NCBI GenBank assembly: GCA_030612445.1
Contig: JAUWNW010000017.1
Span: 1-32,737, forward strand
Source: Candidatus Aminicenantota bacterium
GTDB taxonomy: Bacteria; Acidobacteriota; Aminicenantia; Aminicenantales; Aminicenantaceae
DNA: 32,737 nt
Direction: 5' to 3'
In this document: positions 25,867 through 32,737 of the stretch, piece after piece
Layout of the letters: the number at the start of each line of letters is the position of its first letter
How positions within the stretch are numbered: the stretch's first letter is position 1
The notes under the pieces: model-generated
What the model was told of the DNA's origin: nothing
What the model saw: the letters and a program-made list of their open reading frames with translations, nothing else
Databases searched by the model: none
Made by a program: the position numbers and the translations under genes

Positions 25867-27213
25867 ATGTATAATCAAAAAAATGAATTTCATTTTAATA
25901 AAGGAAATAAAGCTTTAGATAAAATTAAAGTTTTTCTAACATTCTTTTGCGTCCTTATTCTTGCCCAAGGATTCTATGCCCAGACTCAAGCAGAAACTGA
26001 TCTGGTTGATAATGATTTGATTAATCTGATTCGCAGAGAGAAGTTTGACCACATCCTGCCTCAAGTCATGCGGCATAACAAAATTGACATGTGGATTCAC
26101 GTGATGAGATACGGCGATCCTGATCCCCTTGAAATAGACTTGGGGAGTGGATCCGGTTGTTTTGTCTTTACGGACCGAGGTGGTGACAGGGTAGAAAGGG
26201 CTGTTCTCGGTATGAGTTCTGAAACGATTGAAGAAACTAGAGCTTATGATATATTCGCCGGAGATGAAGAGGAAATAGAAGGTGATGCCGGCTGGGAAAA
26301 TGTTATCGGAGAGTTTGTTGCTAAACGTGATCCTAAACGCATTGGTGTGAATTTTTCTGAAAGATATGCTGTTGCTGATGGCATTTCCTCTACAGATTAC
26401 CGCAAATTAACCAAAGCTTTAGGGGACAAGTATGCAAAGAGGGTCGTCTCGGCTGGTAATTTGATAGTTGATTTTTTATCTGGAAGGGTGATGAGTGAAA
26501 TTGTCCTCTATGGAGAGTTATGTAAAATATGCGAAAAATCAATAGAGCGAGAATTTAATAAAATCGTGCCTGGTGTAACCAGGTTGAAGGATGTTTATGG
26601 GAATATTTGGATCAGGGATCGAGACGGACATGAAGATAATAATAATGATTATGTGATTCAGAGAGGTGATTTGATAGGTTTAATCAATGGAGTGAGTGAG
26701 AAGAGCTATGCGACGCATATATCCGGACTCGCTTATGTACTTCGGGAAGGAGAGATAGAGCCTACTCCAGAGGTGCGAAAAATTTTTGATCATGCGTTGA
26801 AAGCCCGTGAGATTTTCCGCAATAATATCAAGGTAGGTCGTACTGCAGGTAAGACATTGGAGATTCTCATTCGGAAATTAGAAGAAGCAGGGTATGTTTA
26901 TATTGATAAGGATAGATATGACAAAAACGCAGATCCAGAAAAAACCCAGGTTCATATCGATTTTCATGCCCTGGGAAAAGATGTCAACCAGGTGGATGCC
27001 CCCCGGATTTCTCCTTTAGGTCCGGATTGGATCCGCGATCTTATCATCCCTCCTTACCATACATTTACTTTTGAATACATGGTCCATATGCCTGTACCTA
27101 AATGGGGGAAGGGGAAACATTTATATGTTTTAATGCACGATGGTGTGATGGTTACTGAACGGGGCATTGAGTATCCTTATCCGCCGGTAGAAAGAATTCG
27201 GGTAATCCGCTAA
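25867..27213 (+). CDS. Secreted M24-like protein, array copy 5, metal site remodelled
   Basis: The 448-residue protein has a longer N-terminus than its siblings. About 18 polar residues precede the hydrophobic signal segment ending FYAQ, and the ATG at 25867 has TAGGAG upstream. The Asp-ligand segment aligns with copy 1 without gaps: the first Asp is I273 and the second is H284 (ATHISG). H367 (DFHALGK) and E403 (FTFEYMVH) are kept, and the final Glu is H424 (MHDGVMV). The pattern matches copy 4 exactly, so the two share a common remodelled ancestor. The N-terminal domain is highly conserved (REKFDHILPQVMR, KIDMWIHVM, TDRGGDRVERAVLG). It has its own promoter candidate. A half copy of the interspersed repeat lies just after its stop codon. 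Confidence 0.85.
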   Translation: MYNQKNEFHFNKGNKALDKIKVFLTFFCVLILAQGFYAQTQAETDLVDNDLINLIRREKFDHILPQVMRHNKIDMWIHVMRYGDPDPLEIDLGSGSGCFVFTDRGGDRVERAVLGMSSETIEETRAYDIFAGDEEEIEGDAGWENVIGEFVAKRDPKRIGVNFSERYAVADGISSTDYRKLTKALGDKYAKRVVSAGNLIVDFLSGRVMSEIVLYGELCKICEKSIEREFNKIVPGVTRLKDVYGNIWIRDRDGHEDNNNDYVIQRGDLIGLINGVSEKSYATHISGLAYVLREGEIEPTPEVRKIFDHALKAREIFRNNIKVGRTAGKTLEILIRKLEEAGYVYIDKDRYDKNADPEKTQVHIDFHALGKDVNQVDAPRISPLGPDWIRDLIIPPYHTFTFEYMVHMPVPKWGKGKHLYVLMHDGVMVTERGIEYPYPPVERIRVIR

Positions 27214-27215
27214 TG

Positions 27216-27231
27216 TATGAATAGTTTAGGG
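27216..27231 (+). repeat. Half copy (right end) of the interspersed repeat
   Basis: TATGAATAGTTTAGGG resembles the right terminus of the full repeats (TATGAATAGTTCAGG). It lies 3 bp beyond the stop codon of array copy 5 and about 98 bp before the second receptor. The match is short, so chance is possible, but its position at a gene junction agrees with the other short copies. Confidence 0.35.
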
Positions 27232-27328
27232 TAGGAAAAATTATTTTAAGGAGGTGTTAATAGTTAGAGAAATTTTTAATTCTATCGGCAAGAAAGGGAA
27301 AAGAGCAAACTTAAAAAAAGGAGAAAAA

Positions 27329-30127
27329 ATGAAAAAATTAAGAAAAGGATTAGCGACTATTATGGTGAGTGATTTCATAATTTTTGTCTGTTTGGTGGCT
27401 TTTATTAGCACCCCGCTTTATGCTCAATCTCCTGTGTATGGTGTGATACACGGGGAAGTCGCGACGCCTGATGGCCAAGCGCTTCCTGGGGTTGAGGTCA
27501 CTATTTCTTCTACTAAGCTTATTGGCGGCCCTCAGAGTGTGGTAACAGATTCATCAGGAAAATTCCGGTTTGCTGCTCTTCCACCTGGAACGTACACTGC
27601 TGAAGCTAAATTACAGGGATTCACTCCTACAAAAAGAATAGACCTTCGTCTAACAATGGGACAAACATTAACTGCAGATTTCTTTCTGCAAGTAGGGACA
27701 CTTGAGGAGTCTGTTGAAGTTATTGGAATTGCTCCTATTATTGATGTGAAAGACTCCCAAATGGGTGTCCATAATATGACAAAAGAATACCTTGAGAAAA
27801 TTCCTTCAAATCGGGATTTTGAAGATCAGCTGACGTTTGCCCCTGGGGCGAAAGGAACATGGGGTTCCTTCTATGGTTCTCCTGATAGCACAGAAAACAA
27901 GTATCTTACAGATGGCCTTAATACGACCAATCCTGAAGATGGGGCACCTGCGCAACTCACAGATTATGATTCGATTGAGGAGTTTAACGTGATGGGAATA
28001 GGTGCCCCAGCTGAATACGGCGGCTTTGGCGGCGCCCTGGTCAATGTGGTGACAAAATCCGGTGGAAACGATTTCAGCGGATTGTTCACTTTTCACATGC
28101 GAAGTCCAGGTTGGCACAGCGATAATTGGGGGGATTATCCCGATTTAGCGAGATCTGTTTTTTCTGAATTTTACAACCTCCATTTTAATTTAGGTGGGTC
28201 CCTCATTAAAGATAAACTGTGGTTTTTTACGAGCGGAAGATATTCTTATGATCAGGACCATATTCTTGATGAAGGGACAGGATCAAAATCCTGGAATGGA
28301 AGGGGCATGGGCAAACTTACCTGGCAGATCAACAAAAACAACAGGGTCACCGTTGCGGTTGATGCAAATACGGGTGAACGTGAAGGCTTTACTTGGGAGT
28401 TTGTTGACCCTTCAATTGATTATCCTTCTAATAGACATGGAGTGTTTTTTAACGCTTCATATCTTCATACTTTCTCGAGTACCACATTTTTAGAAGCCAG
28501 GATGGGAGGTATGGATACTTATAGCCTGTCAGGTACTTCAAGCCCGGCTGCCCATTTTGACATGGAAACAGAATGGTATACAGGAAATTATTGGGAATTC
28601 TGGGAGTCTAACAGAAAACGTCTCGATATGAATGCTTCTGTTACTCATTATACTGAGGATTTTCTTAACACATCGCATGATTTCAAATTCGGAGTGGAAT
28701 ATTCACGTATGCCTTCGCATAGTCAGAGAGGGTATCCTGGCGGTAAATATTATGCTGATTATGGGGGAGAACCTTATTTTTTAAGTGTTAGCGAGATTTA
28801 TGATATAAAACCAGTCGGGACACGTGTATCCGCTTTTGTCCAAGACTCTTTTACTATTGCTGATCGTATAACCGTCAATCCAGGGCTTCGGATCATGCAG
28901 GCCAGGGGTAATCTCCCTAGCTTTGCTAAGGCTCCTTTTCGGCCAAAGCTTGGTATTGCTCCTCGATTAGGAGTTAGTATTGATATTTTTGGAGATCATT
29001 CCACTGTACTGAAAGCGCATTATGGGAGATATTACCATCAGATGAGGGATCTAATGTACACGCCCTGGGAGCCCCAGGGTCCTTACCAAGAATATGTATG
29101 GGGCCCTGTAATAGAAGATTGGGAAGGATTGGAACCCGGCACCATTGGAGAGCAATGGGTGTTGGATTTTGAAGATCCGTGGGAAGCGTATACAATCGAT
29201 CCTAATTTAAAGTTCCCTTATATGCGGCAATTTGTGGTTGGAATTGAAAGAGAGCTGGGGAAAGATATCTCTGTATCTGCATCTTTTATCTATCGAACAA
29301 ATCATGACCTTTTGGACAGAGTTAATATTGCCGGAGACTGGGACCCAGTGCAATGGACTGATCCTTATGAAGGAAACACATATACTGTTTACGAGAGGCT
29401 TAACCCTGGAGAAAATGAGTTTTATATCACTAATCCTTATGAAGGGCAGGGACATGATATAGGTGCTGCCTATGGCGACATTGTTGCCTGGGACCCCAAA
29501 CGATCAAATAGAACTCTAGAATTGCGTTTCGACAAAAGATATTCCAACAGGTGGCAATTACACGCATCTTTTATTACCGGTTATTCATGGGGAAATGATG
29601 ACAATTATTGGGGCGAATATGGATCAAGTCACAGTACTGCTCTGGGCGCCTCCTGGAATTTTAGCAATCCGAACTATCAGATCAATGCCGAAGGTCCTTT
29701 AACTCTCTCCTCTTCCTATATATTTAAAACAACAGGCTCATATGATATTCCTGTGGTTGATGTTACTTTAGGATTTGATTTTAGATATGAATCAGGAGAT
29801 CTATACACCAGATCAATATTCCTTGATCCTGAAATAGATTCAGATGCTGTTGGTGCCTTTTGGATCAGAGATGTGACTATATTTGCAGAACCTCGTGGTT
29901 CCTACAGGTTACCAGCCCAGAAAAACCTAAATCTACGGGCGGAAAAATACTTTCAATTTGGAAAAATTAGAGTTGCCATCCTCCTTGACATATTTAATGT
30001 CTTGAATTGGGATACAGTTGCTTGGGTGGAAACTTACCAGGACCCATTTTCAGACTTTCAATTCGGTTATGTGTGGGATATTCAAAATCCAAGAGCTTTC
30101 AAGTTAGGACTAAGATTAGAGTTCTAA
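27329..30127 (+). CDS. TonB-dependent outer-membrane receptor with N-terminal carboxypeptidase-regulatory-like domain, copy 2
   Basis: The start at 27329 follows AAGGAG and gives 932 residues with a signal peptide ending LYAQ. A GTG 75 bp upstream in the same frame would add 25 residues that are not signal-like. The order is a CarboxypepD_reg-like domain (about 40-125, GEVATPDGQALPGVEVTI), then a plug domain (about 140-255, EYGGFGGALVNVVTKSGGN), then a beta-barrel ending LGLRLEF. It is homologous to the receptor at 11158-13887 but clearly diverged in the barrel, so the ligand may differ. No SusD-like lipoprotein accompanies it. Its position inside the M24 array suggests that it imports the ligand or product handled by those exported proteins. 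A stable hairpin follows the stop codon. Confidence 0.93.
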   Translation: MKKLRKGLATIMVSDFIIFVCLVAFISTPLYAQSPVYGVIHGEVATPDGQALPGVEVTISSTKLIGGPQSVVTDSSGKFRFAALPPGTYTAEAKLQGFTPTKRIDLRLTMGQTLTADFFLQVGTLEESVEVIGIAPIIDVKDSQMGVHNMTKEYLEKIPSNRDFEDQLTFAPGAKGTWGSFYGSPDSTENKYLTDGLNTTNPEDGAPAQLTDYDSIEEFNVMGIGAPAEYGGFGGALVNVVTKSGGNDFSGLFTFHMRSPGWHSDNWGDYPDLARSVFSEFYNLHFNLGGSLIKDKLWFFTSGRYSYDQDHILDEGTGSKSWNGRGMGKLTWQINKNNRVTVAVDANTGEREGFTWEFVDPSIDYPSNRHGVFFNASYLHTFSSTTFLEARMGGMDTYSLSGTSSPAAHFDMETEWYTGNYWEFWESNRKRLDMNASVTHYTEDFLNTSHDFKFGVEYSRMPSHSQRGYPGGKYYADYGGEPYFLSVSEIYDIKPVGTRVSAFVQDSFTIADRITVNPGLRIMQARGNLPSFAKAPFRPKLGIAPRLGVSIDIFGDHSTVLKAHYGRYYHQMRDLMYTPWEPQGPYQEYVWGPVIEDWEGLEPGTIGEQWVLDFEDPWEAYTIDPNLKFPYMRQFVVGIERELGKDISVSASFIYRTNHDLLDRVNIAGDWDPVQWTDPYEGNTYTVYERLNPGENEFYITNPYEGQGHDIGAAYGDIVAWDPKRSNRTLELRFDKRYSNRWQLHASFITGYSWGNDDNYWGEYGSSHSTALGASWNFSNPNYQINAEGPLTLSSSYIFKTTGSYDIPVVDVTLGFDFRYESGDLYTRSIFLDPEIDSDAVGAFWIRDVTIFAEPRGSYRLPAQKNLNLRAEKYFQFGKIRVAILLDIFNVLNWDTVAWVETYQDPFSDFQFGYVWDIQNPRAFKLGLRLEF

Positions 30128-30165
30128 TTCAGAAGTTTTATATTTAACGCGTTTTTACGCCTATG

Positions 30166-30203
30166 CTAGGGAGAGGCGGATTTTAGAATTCTCCTCTCTC
30201 TAG
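30166..30203 (+). terminator. Hairpin after the second receptor, possible terminator
   Basis: CTAGGGAGAGG (30166-30176) pairs with CCTCTCTCTAG (30193-30203), with one G-U pair and a 16-nt loop, 38 bp after the stop codon. No T run follows, so it may be a processing or mRNA-stability element rather than an intrinsic terminator. Confidence 0.4.
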
Positions 30204-30243
30204 AACTATAAGACTCATAAATTTTTGCTGAATACTTTATTTT

Positions 30244-30301
30244 TGGATTATTCATGAGCTAACCTTGCCGGATAATCGACATTATTTATAAATAGTGCAG
30301 G
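30244..30301 (+). repeat. Short copy D of the interspersed repeat (58 bp)
   Basis: TGGATTATTCATGAGCTAAC at the left and ATAATCGACATT...AAATAGTGCAGG at the right match the two ends of the full-length element, with the middle of about 195 bp missing. It sits between the second receptor and the DUF885-like gene, about 33 bp before that gene's ATG. Confidence 0.65.
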
Positions 30302-30334
30302 CGTAATACGCAAATCTATTAAAAGAGGATTTTA

Positions 30335-31921
30335 ATGCAAAGTACTAATAATTACTCTCACCTGGTTGATTTATTCAATGAGTTCCGAGAGTTTATAAAA
30401 CCTAAAGTCGTTGACGGGGTACCAGATTTTACAGCTGCCGCCATGGAAAGACAATATAAGGGATTGAAGTTGCTTCAAAAGCGCCTTGCTGCAATTGATA
30501 CCAGTGGCTGGAGGGTTACCCAGCAGGTCGATTACCATGTGGTCCGCGCCGAGATGAACGGGGTAGAGTTTGACCACCGGGTTTTACGGCAGTGGGCACG
30601 TGATCCCGGTTTTTACAATCTTACCGACGGTATATACCCCAGGCTCCTTGTTCATCACTCAAGGAGTTTATCAACCTGGGGGCTGTATAAACCGGAAGTT
30701 CCTCTCTCTCAAGAAGAGGCCGCTGATTTCCGAGTAAAATTGCAAGCAGTGCCTAAGCTCTTTGCTCAAGCAATGATAAATCTTACCGAAGCAGCCGGAG
30801 ATCTTGCTACGATTGCTATTAGGGTAAAAGAAAAGGACATCCAGTTTTTAAACGGCTTCAAAGATCAGTTTACCACGCACCATCCAGAGCTTCTCCCTTA
30901 TGTCGAACAAGCAGTGACTGCTACTGAGGATTACCGCGACTGGCTTATTGCCAACAAAGGCAAAATGACTGCACTTGCGGGAGTAGGGAAGGAGAACTAT
31001 AACTGGTGGATGAAGAATGTCCATCTCATCCCTTATACGTGGGATGAGTTTCATACGATGATGCAAAGCGAATATGATCGAGCCATAACATTTTTGAAAC
31101 TGGAAGAACATAAAAACCGGAATTTTCCTGATTTTAAATTGACATCAAGCGAAGAGGAAAACATGCGACGACAGAGAGAGACGGCAGCAAAAATCATGAA
31201 ATTTCTCTGCGAAGAGGAGATCATCACCGTACCTGAGGACCTGCCGCCTCTTCCTCCTGACCAATATCCGCGCATGTGGGGTAAAAGCGCCTATCTCAGG
31301 CCCAACTATCGTGGTTATTTTGAACAAACCAATGATCGCGAACCAATGACCAATGTTCTTCATGTTATTTTTGGCCATTATTATGCCGGTGGAAGAAAGA
31401 TCTGGTATCAGATGGGTGACAGCAGGCCTATTCGCAGTGATATTCGTCTTTTCGATATGCATGAAGCCAGGTCAGAAGCCTTGGCATTCGGGATTGAAGA
31501 ATGGTTGATGCAGGCAGGTTTATTCGATGAACGGCCGAGATCAAAAGAGATCTGCTATATCTGGTTGGCTTTCCGGACGGCGCGAGCTTTATCGGACTTA
31601 AGAATGCACAGCAATGAATACACCTTAGAGGATGGAATTAAGAATTTTTCTGAAAAGATTCCCCATGACTGGGCGGAAGCGGACGGCGATGCGGTCTGGT
31701 GGGACATTGAAGAGACCCTGCGTGCTCCGGGTCATAGTTCTAACTACATTGTGGGAAGGAATATGATACAGAAGCTCATGGCTGAAAGGTCGAGCCAATT
31801 AGGAGATGATTTCTATTTAAGACAATTTTTTGATGATTTTATGAGTGGAGGCATAATCCCGATCTCTTTGACCCGGTGGGAGATGACCGGATTAGAGGAC
31901 CAGATAAAGAAGTTATGGTGA
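30335..31921 (+). CDS. DUF885-like protein with degraded zinc-peptidase motif
   Basis: The 528-residue protein has no signal peptide and is probably cytoplasmic. AAGAGG is a modest ribosome binding site. The C-terminal part resembles DUF885 proteins, which are related to zinc peptidases: HEARSEALAFGIEEWLMQ (376-393) aligns with their Glu-rich helix, and the region from about 470 (APGHSSNYIVGRNMIQKL, then YLRQFFDDFMSGG) with their PGQALSYKIG...FHD block. Where the family has HExxPGHH this protein reads LHVIFGHY (342-349), so the first His and the catalytic Glu are missing while H348 remains. It may bind rather than cleave its substrate, or belong to a branch with other chemistry. It follows the second receptor and is flanked by two short repeats. 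Family assignment rests on remembered motifs. Confidence 0.65.
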   Translation: MQSTNNYSHLVDLFNEFREFIKPKVVDGVPDFTAAAMERQYKGLKLLQKRLAAIDTSGWRVTQQVDYHVVRAEMNGVEFDHRVLRQWARDPGFYNLTDGIYPRLLVHHSRSLSTWGLYKPEVPLSQEEAADFRVKLQAVPKLFAQAMINLTEAAGDLATIAIRVKEKDIQFLNGFKDQFTTHHPELLPYVEQAVTATEDYRDWLIANKGKMTALAGVGKENYNWWMKNVHLIPYTWDEFHTMMQSEYDRAITFLKLEEHKNRNFPDFKLTSSEEENMRRQRETAAKIMKFLCEEEIITVPEDLPPLPPDQYPRMWGKSAYLRPNYRGYFEQTNDREPMTNVLHVIFGHYYAGGRKIWYQMGDSRPIRSDIRLFDMHEARSEALAFGIEEWLMQAGLFDERPRSKEICYIWLAFRTARALSDLRMHSNEYTLEDGIKNFSEKIPHDWAEADGDAVWWDIEETLRAPGHSSNYIVGRNMIQKLMAERSSQLGDDFYLRQFFDDFMSGGIIPISLTRWEMTGLEDQIKKLW

Positions 31922-31925
31922 TTAA

Positions 31926-31985
31926 CCAAAACTATTCATAAAAAATGTCGATTATACGGCAATCTCCACTTGTGAATAGCTCATG
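31926..31985 (-). repeat. Short copy E of the interspersed repeat (60 bp, inverted)
   Basis: The plus strand reads ACTATTCATAAAAAATGTCG, then ATTATACGGCAATCTCCACT, then TGTGAATAG. The reverse complement matches the left arm (TATTCACAAGT.GAG.TTGCCG) and right arm (TAATCGACATTTTTTATGAATAGT) of the full element, joined without the middle. It begins 5 bp after the DUF885-like stop and ends about 50 bp before array copy 6. The CTATTCA/TGAATAG ends could also fold as a hairpin. Confidence 0.7.
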
Positions 31986-32037
31986 TTAAGAGAGATCAAG
32001 AGAAGATTGAGAAATTTCAACGAAAGGAGATATAAAT

Positions 32038-32737
32038 ATGAAAAAAATTAGGATTGTTTTAATTTTATTTTCTGCTTTCATGCTTGTCCAGGGATTCCAG
32101 GCCCAAACTCAGAAAGCAGAAACTTTGATGGATATGCTTGACCTAATACGCAGAGAGAAATTTGACTTTGTTTTGCCAGACGCTATGCGGGAAAACAACA
32201 TTGACATGTGGATTCACGTAATGGGAACAAATAACTATGAAGACGGTAATTTTGATCCTCTCAGATTAGATCTGGGCAGCAATACCGGTTTTTTTATCTT
32301 CACTGACCGCGGCGGTGACAGGATCGAGCGAGCTGTATTAGGTCGCTGTTCGGATAGAGCTCATGACTGTGGGGCATACGACATTTTTGCTCCCAAAAGT
32401 GATCTAAACAAATTTGTTGCCAAACGCGATCCCAAACGCATCGCTGTAAATTATTCGGAGCATCTTGCTGTATCCGATGGCATCTCCCATACAGACTACC
32501 TTAGATTGGTCAAAGCTTTAGGCAATAAGTATGCAAAGAGGATGGTCTCGGCTGAGGATTTGATAACGGATTTCCGTACGAGGAGAGTGATGAGCGAAAT
32601 CGTTTTTTATGGAGAACTGTGTAAAAAAACCGTTGAGGTAATAGAAAAAGGCTTTGATATCATTGAGCCGGGTGTTACCACCTTGAGCGATGTATCTCAA
32701 TGGCTTACAGACCAATATGTGAGCCGGGGGTTTGGTT
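32038..32737 (+). CDS. Secreted M24 family protein, array copy 6 (3' end cut by window edge)
   Basis: An open frame starts at the ATG at 32038, with AAAGGAG upstream, and runs off the right edge (233 codons seen). The signal peptide ends FQAQ. The N-terminal creatinase-like domain is strongly similar to the other array members (REKFDFVLPDAMR, NIDMWIHVM, TDRGGDRIERAVLG, KRDPKRIAVNYSE, DGISHTDYLRLVKALG). The start of the catalytic domain reads EPGVTTLSDVSQWLTDQYVSRGFG. This is closer to copy 1 and to ordinary secreted M24 enzymes than to copies 2-5, which have lost the W...RG segment. The metal ligands lie beyond the edge, so activity cannot be judged. It shows that the array resumes after the receptor and DUF885-like genes. 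Confidence 0.88.
   Translation, partial: MKKIRIVLILFSAFMLVQGFQAQTQKAETLMDMLDLIRREKFDFVLPDAMRENNIDMWIHVMGTNNYEDGNFDPLRLDLGSNTGFFIFTDRGGDRIERAVLGRCSDRAHDCGAYDIFAPKSDLNKFVAKRDPKRIAVNYSEHLAVSDGISHTDYLRLVKALGNKYAKRMVSAEDLITDFRTRRVMSEIVFYGELCKKTVEVIEKGFDIIEPGVTTLSDVSQWLTDQYVSRGFG

Noticed and set aside
20142-27213. Array regarded as one gene broken by frameshifts or as pseudogenes
   Set aside because: Each copy has its own signal peptide, ribosome binding site, full-length frame and stop codon.
27254-27328. GTG start for the second receptor
   Set aside because: It adds 25 charged residues before a normal signal peptide, and AAGGAG precedes the ATG at 27329.

Overview
The window looks like a chromosomal segment from a bacterium with an outer membrane, at roughly 43% GC by eye. 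The best guess is Candidatus Aminicenantes or a related Acidobacteriota lineage. That guess rests on a GWxTD-domain protein, two TonB-dependent receptors with an N-terminal carboxypeptidase-regulatory-like domain, and many secreted peptidase-family proteins with Sec signal peptides ending in Ala-Gln. It is an inference from gene content, not from a marker gene. No rRNA, tRNA, CRISPR array, transposase or phage gene was seen.

Left half (1-13887, all minus strand): a closely spaced run of eight genes, read right to left. The order is TonB-dependent receptor, amidinotransferase (glycine amidinotransferase-like), fold-type II PLP enzyme, APC amino-acid permease, lipoprotein N-acyl-D-amino-acid deacylase, S9 prolyl-oligopeptidase-type peptidase, class C beta-lactamase-like serine hydrolase and M14 zinc carboxypeptidase (cut by the left edge). 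Apart from a 223-bp gap after the receptor, the spacings are 14-52 bp, so this is probably one operon for uptake, breakdown and conversion of peptides or modified amino acids. A candidate promoter (TTGACA-17-TATTTT) lies about 107 bp upstream of the receptor start.

Middle (13888-18873): about 1 kb of non-coding DNA carries two head-to-tail copies of an interspersed repeat. A plus-strand Lrp/AsnC regulator and a GWxTD/TPR protein follow. Next come a minus-strand Asp/Glu racemase and a third, inverted copy of the same repeat.

Right half (18874-32737, all plus strand): a second amidinotransferase with a clear terminator is followed by a tandem array of secreted M24 (pita-bread/Xaa-Pro aminopeptidase-fold) proteins. 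Five are complete and a sixth is cut by the right edge. Only the first complete copy keeps all five metal ligands (D, D, H, E, E). The other four have lost both Asp ligands and carry His in place of the last Glu, so they look like pseudoenzymes or enzymes with a remodelled site. A second TonB receptor and a DUF885-like protein with a degraded zinc motif sit inside the array. Short (58-60 bp) or half copies of the repeat lie at several of the gene junctions.

How the parts may work together (inference): the receptors import a peptide or amino-acid-derived ligand, the periplasmic or outer-membrane hydrolases process it, and the permease and PLP enzyme/amidinotransferases handle the products inside the cell. 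Two amidinotransferases beside expanded creatinase-fold proteins suggest guanidino-compound chemistry, which is untested. The duplicated, divergent M24 family and its associated repeats are the most unusual part of the window.
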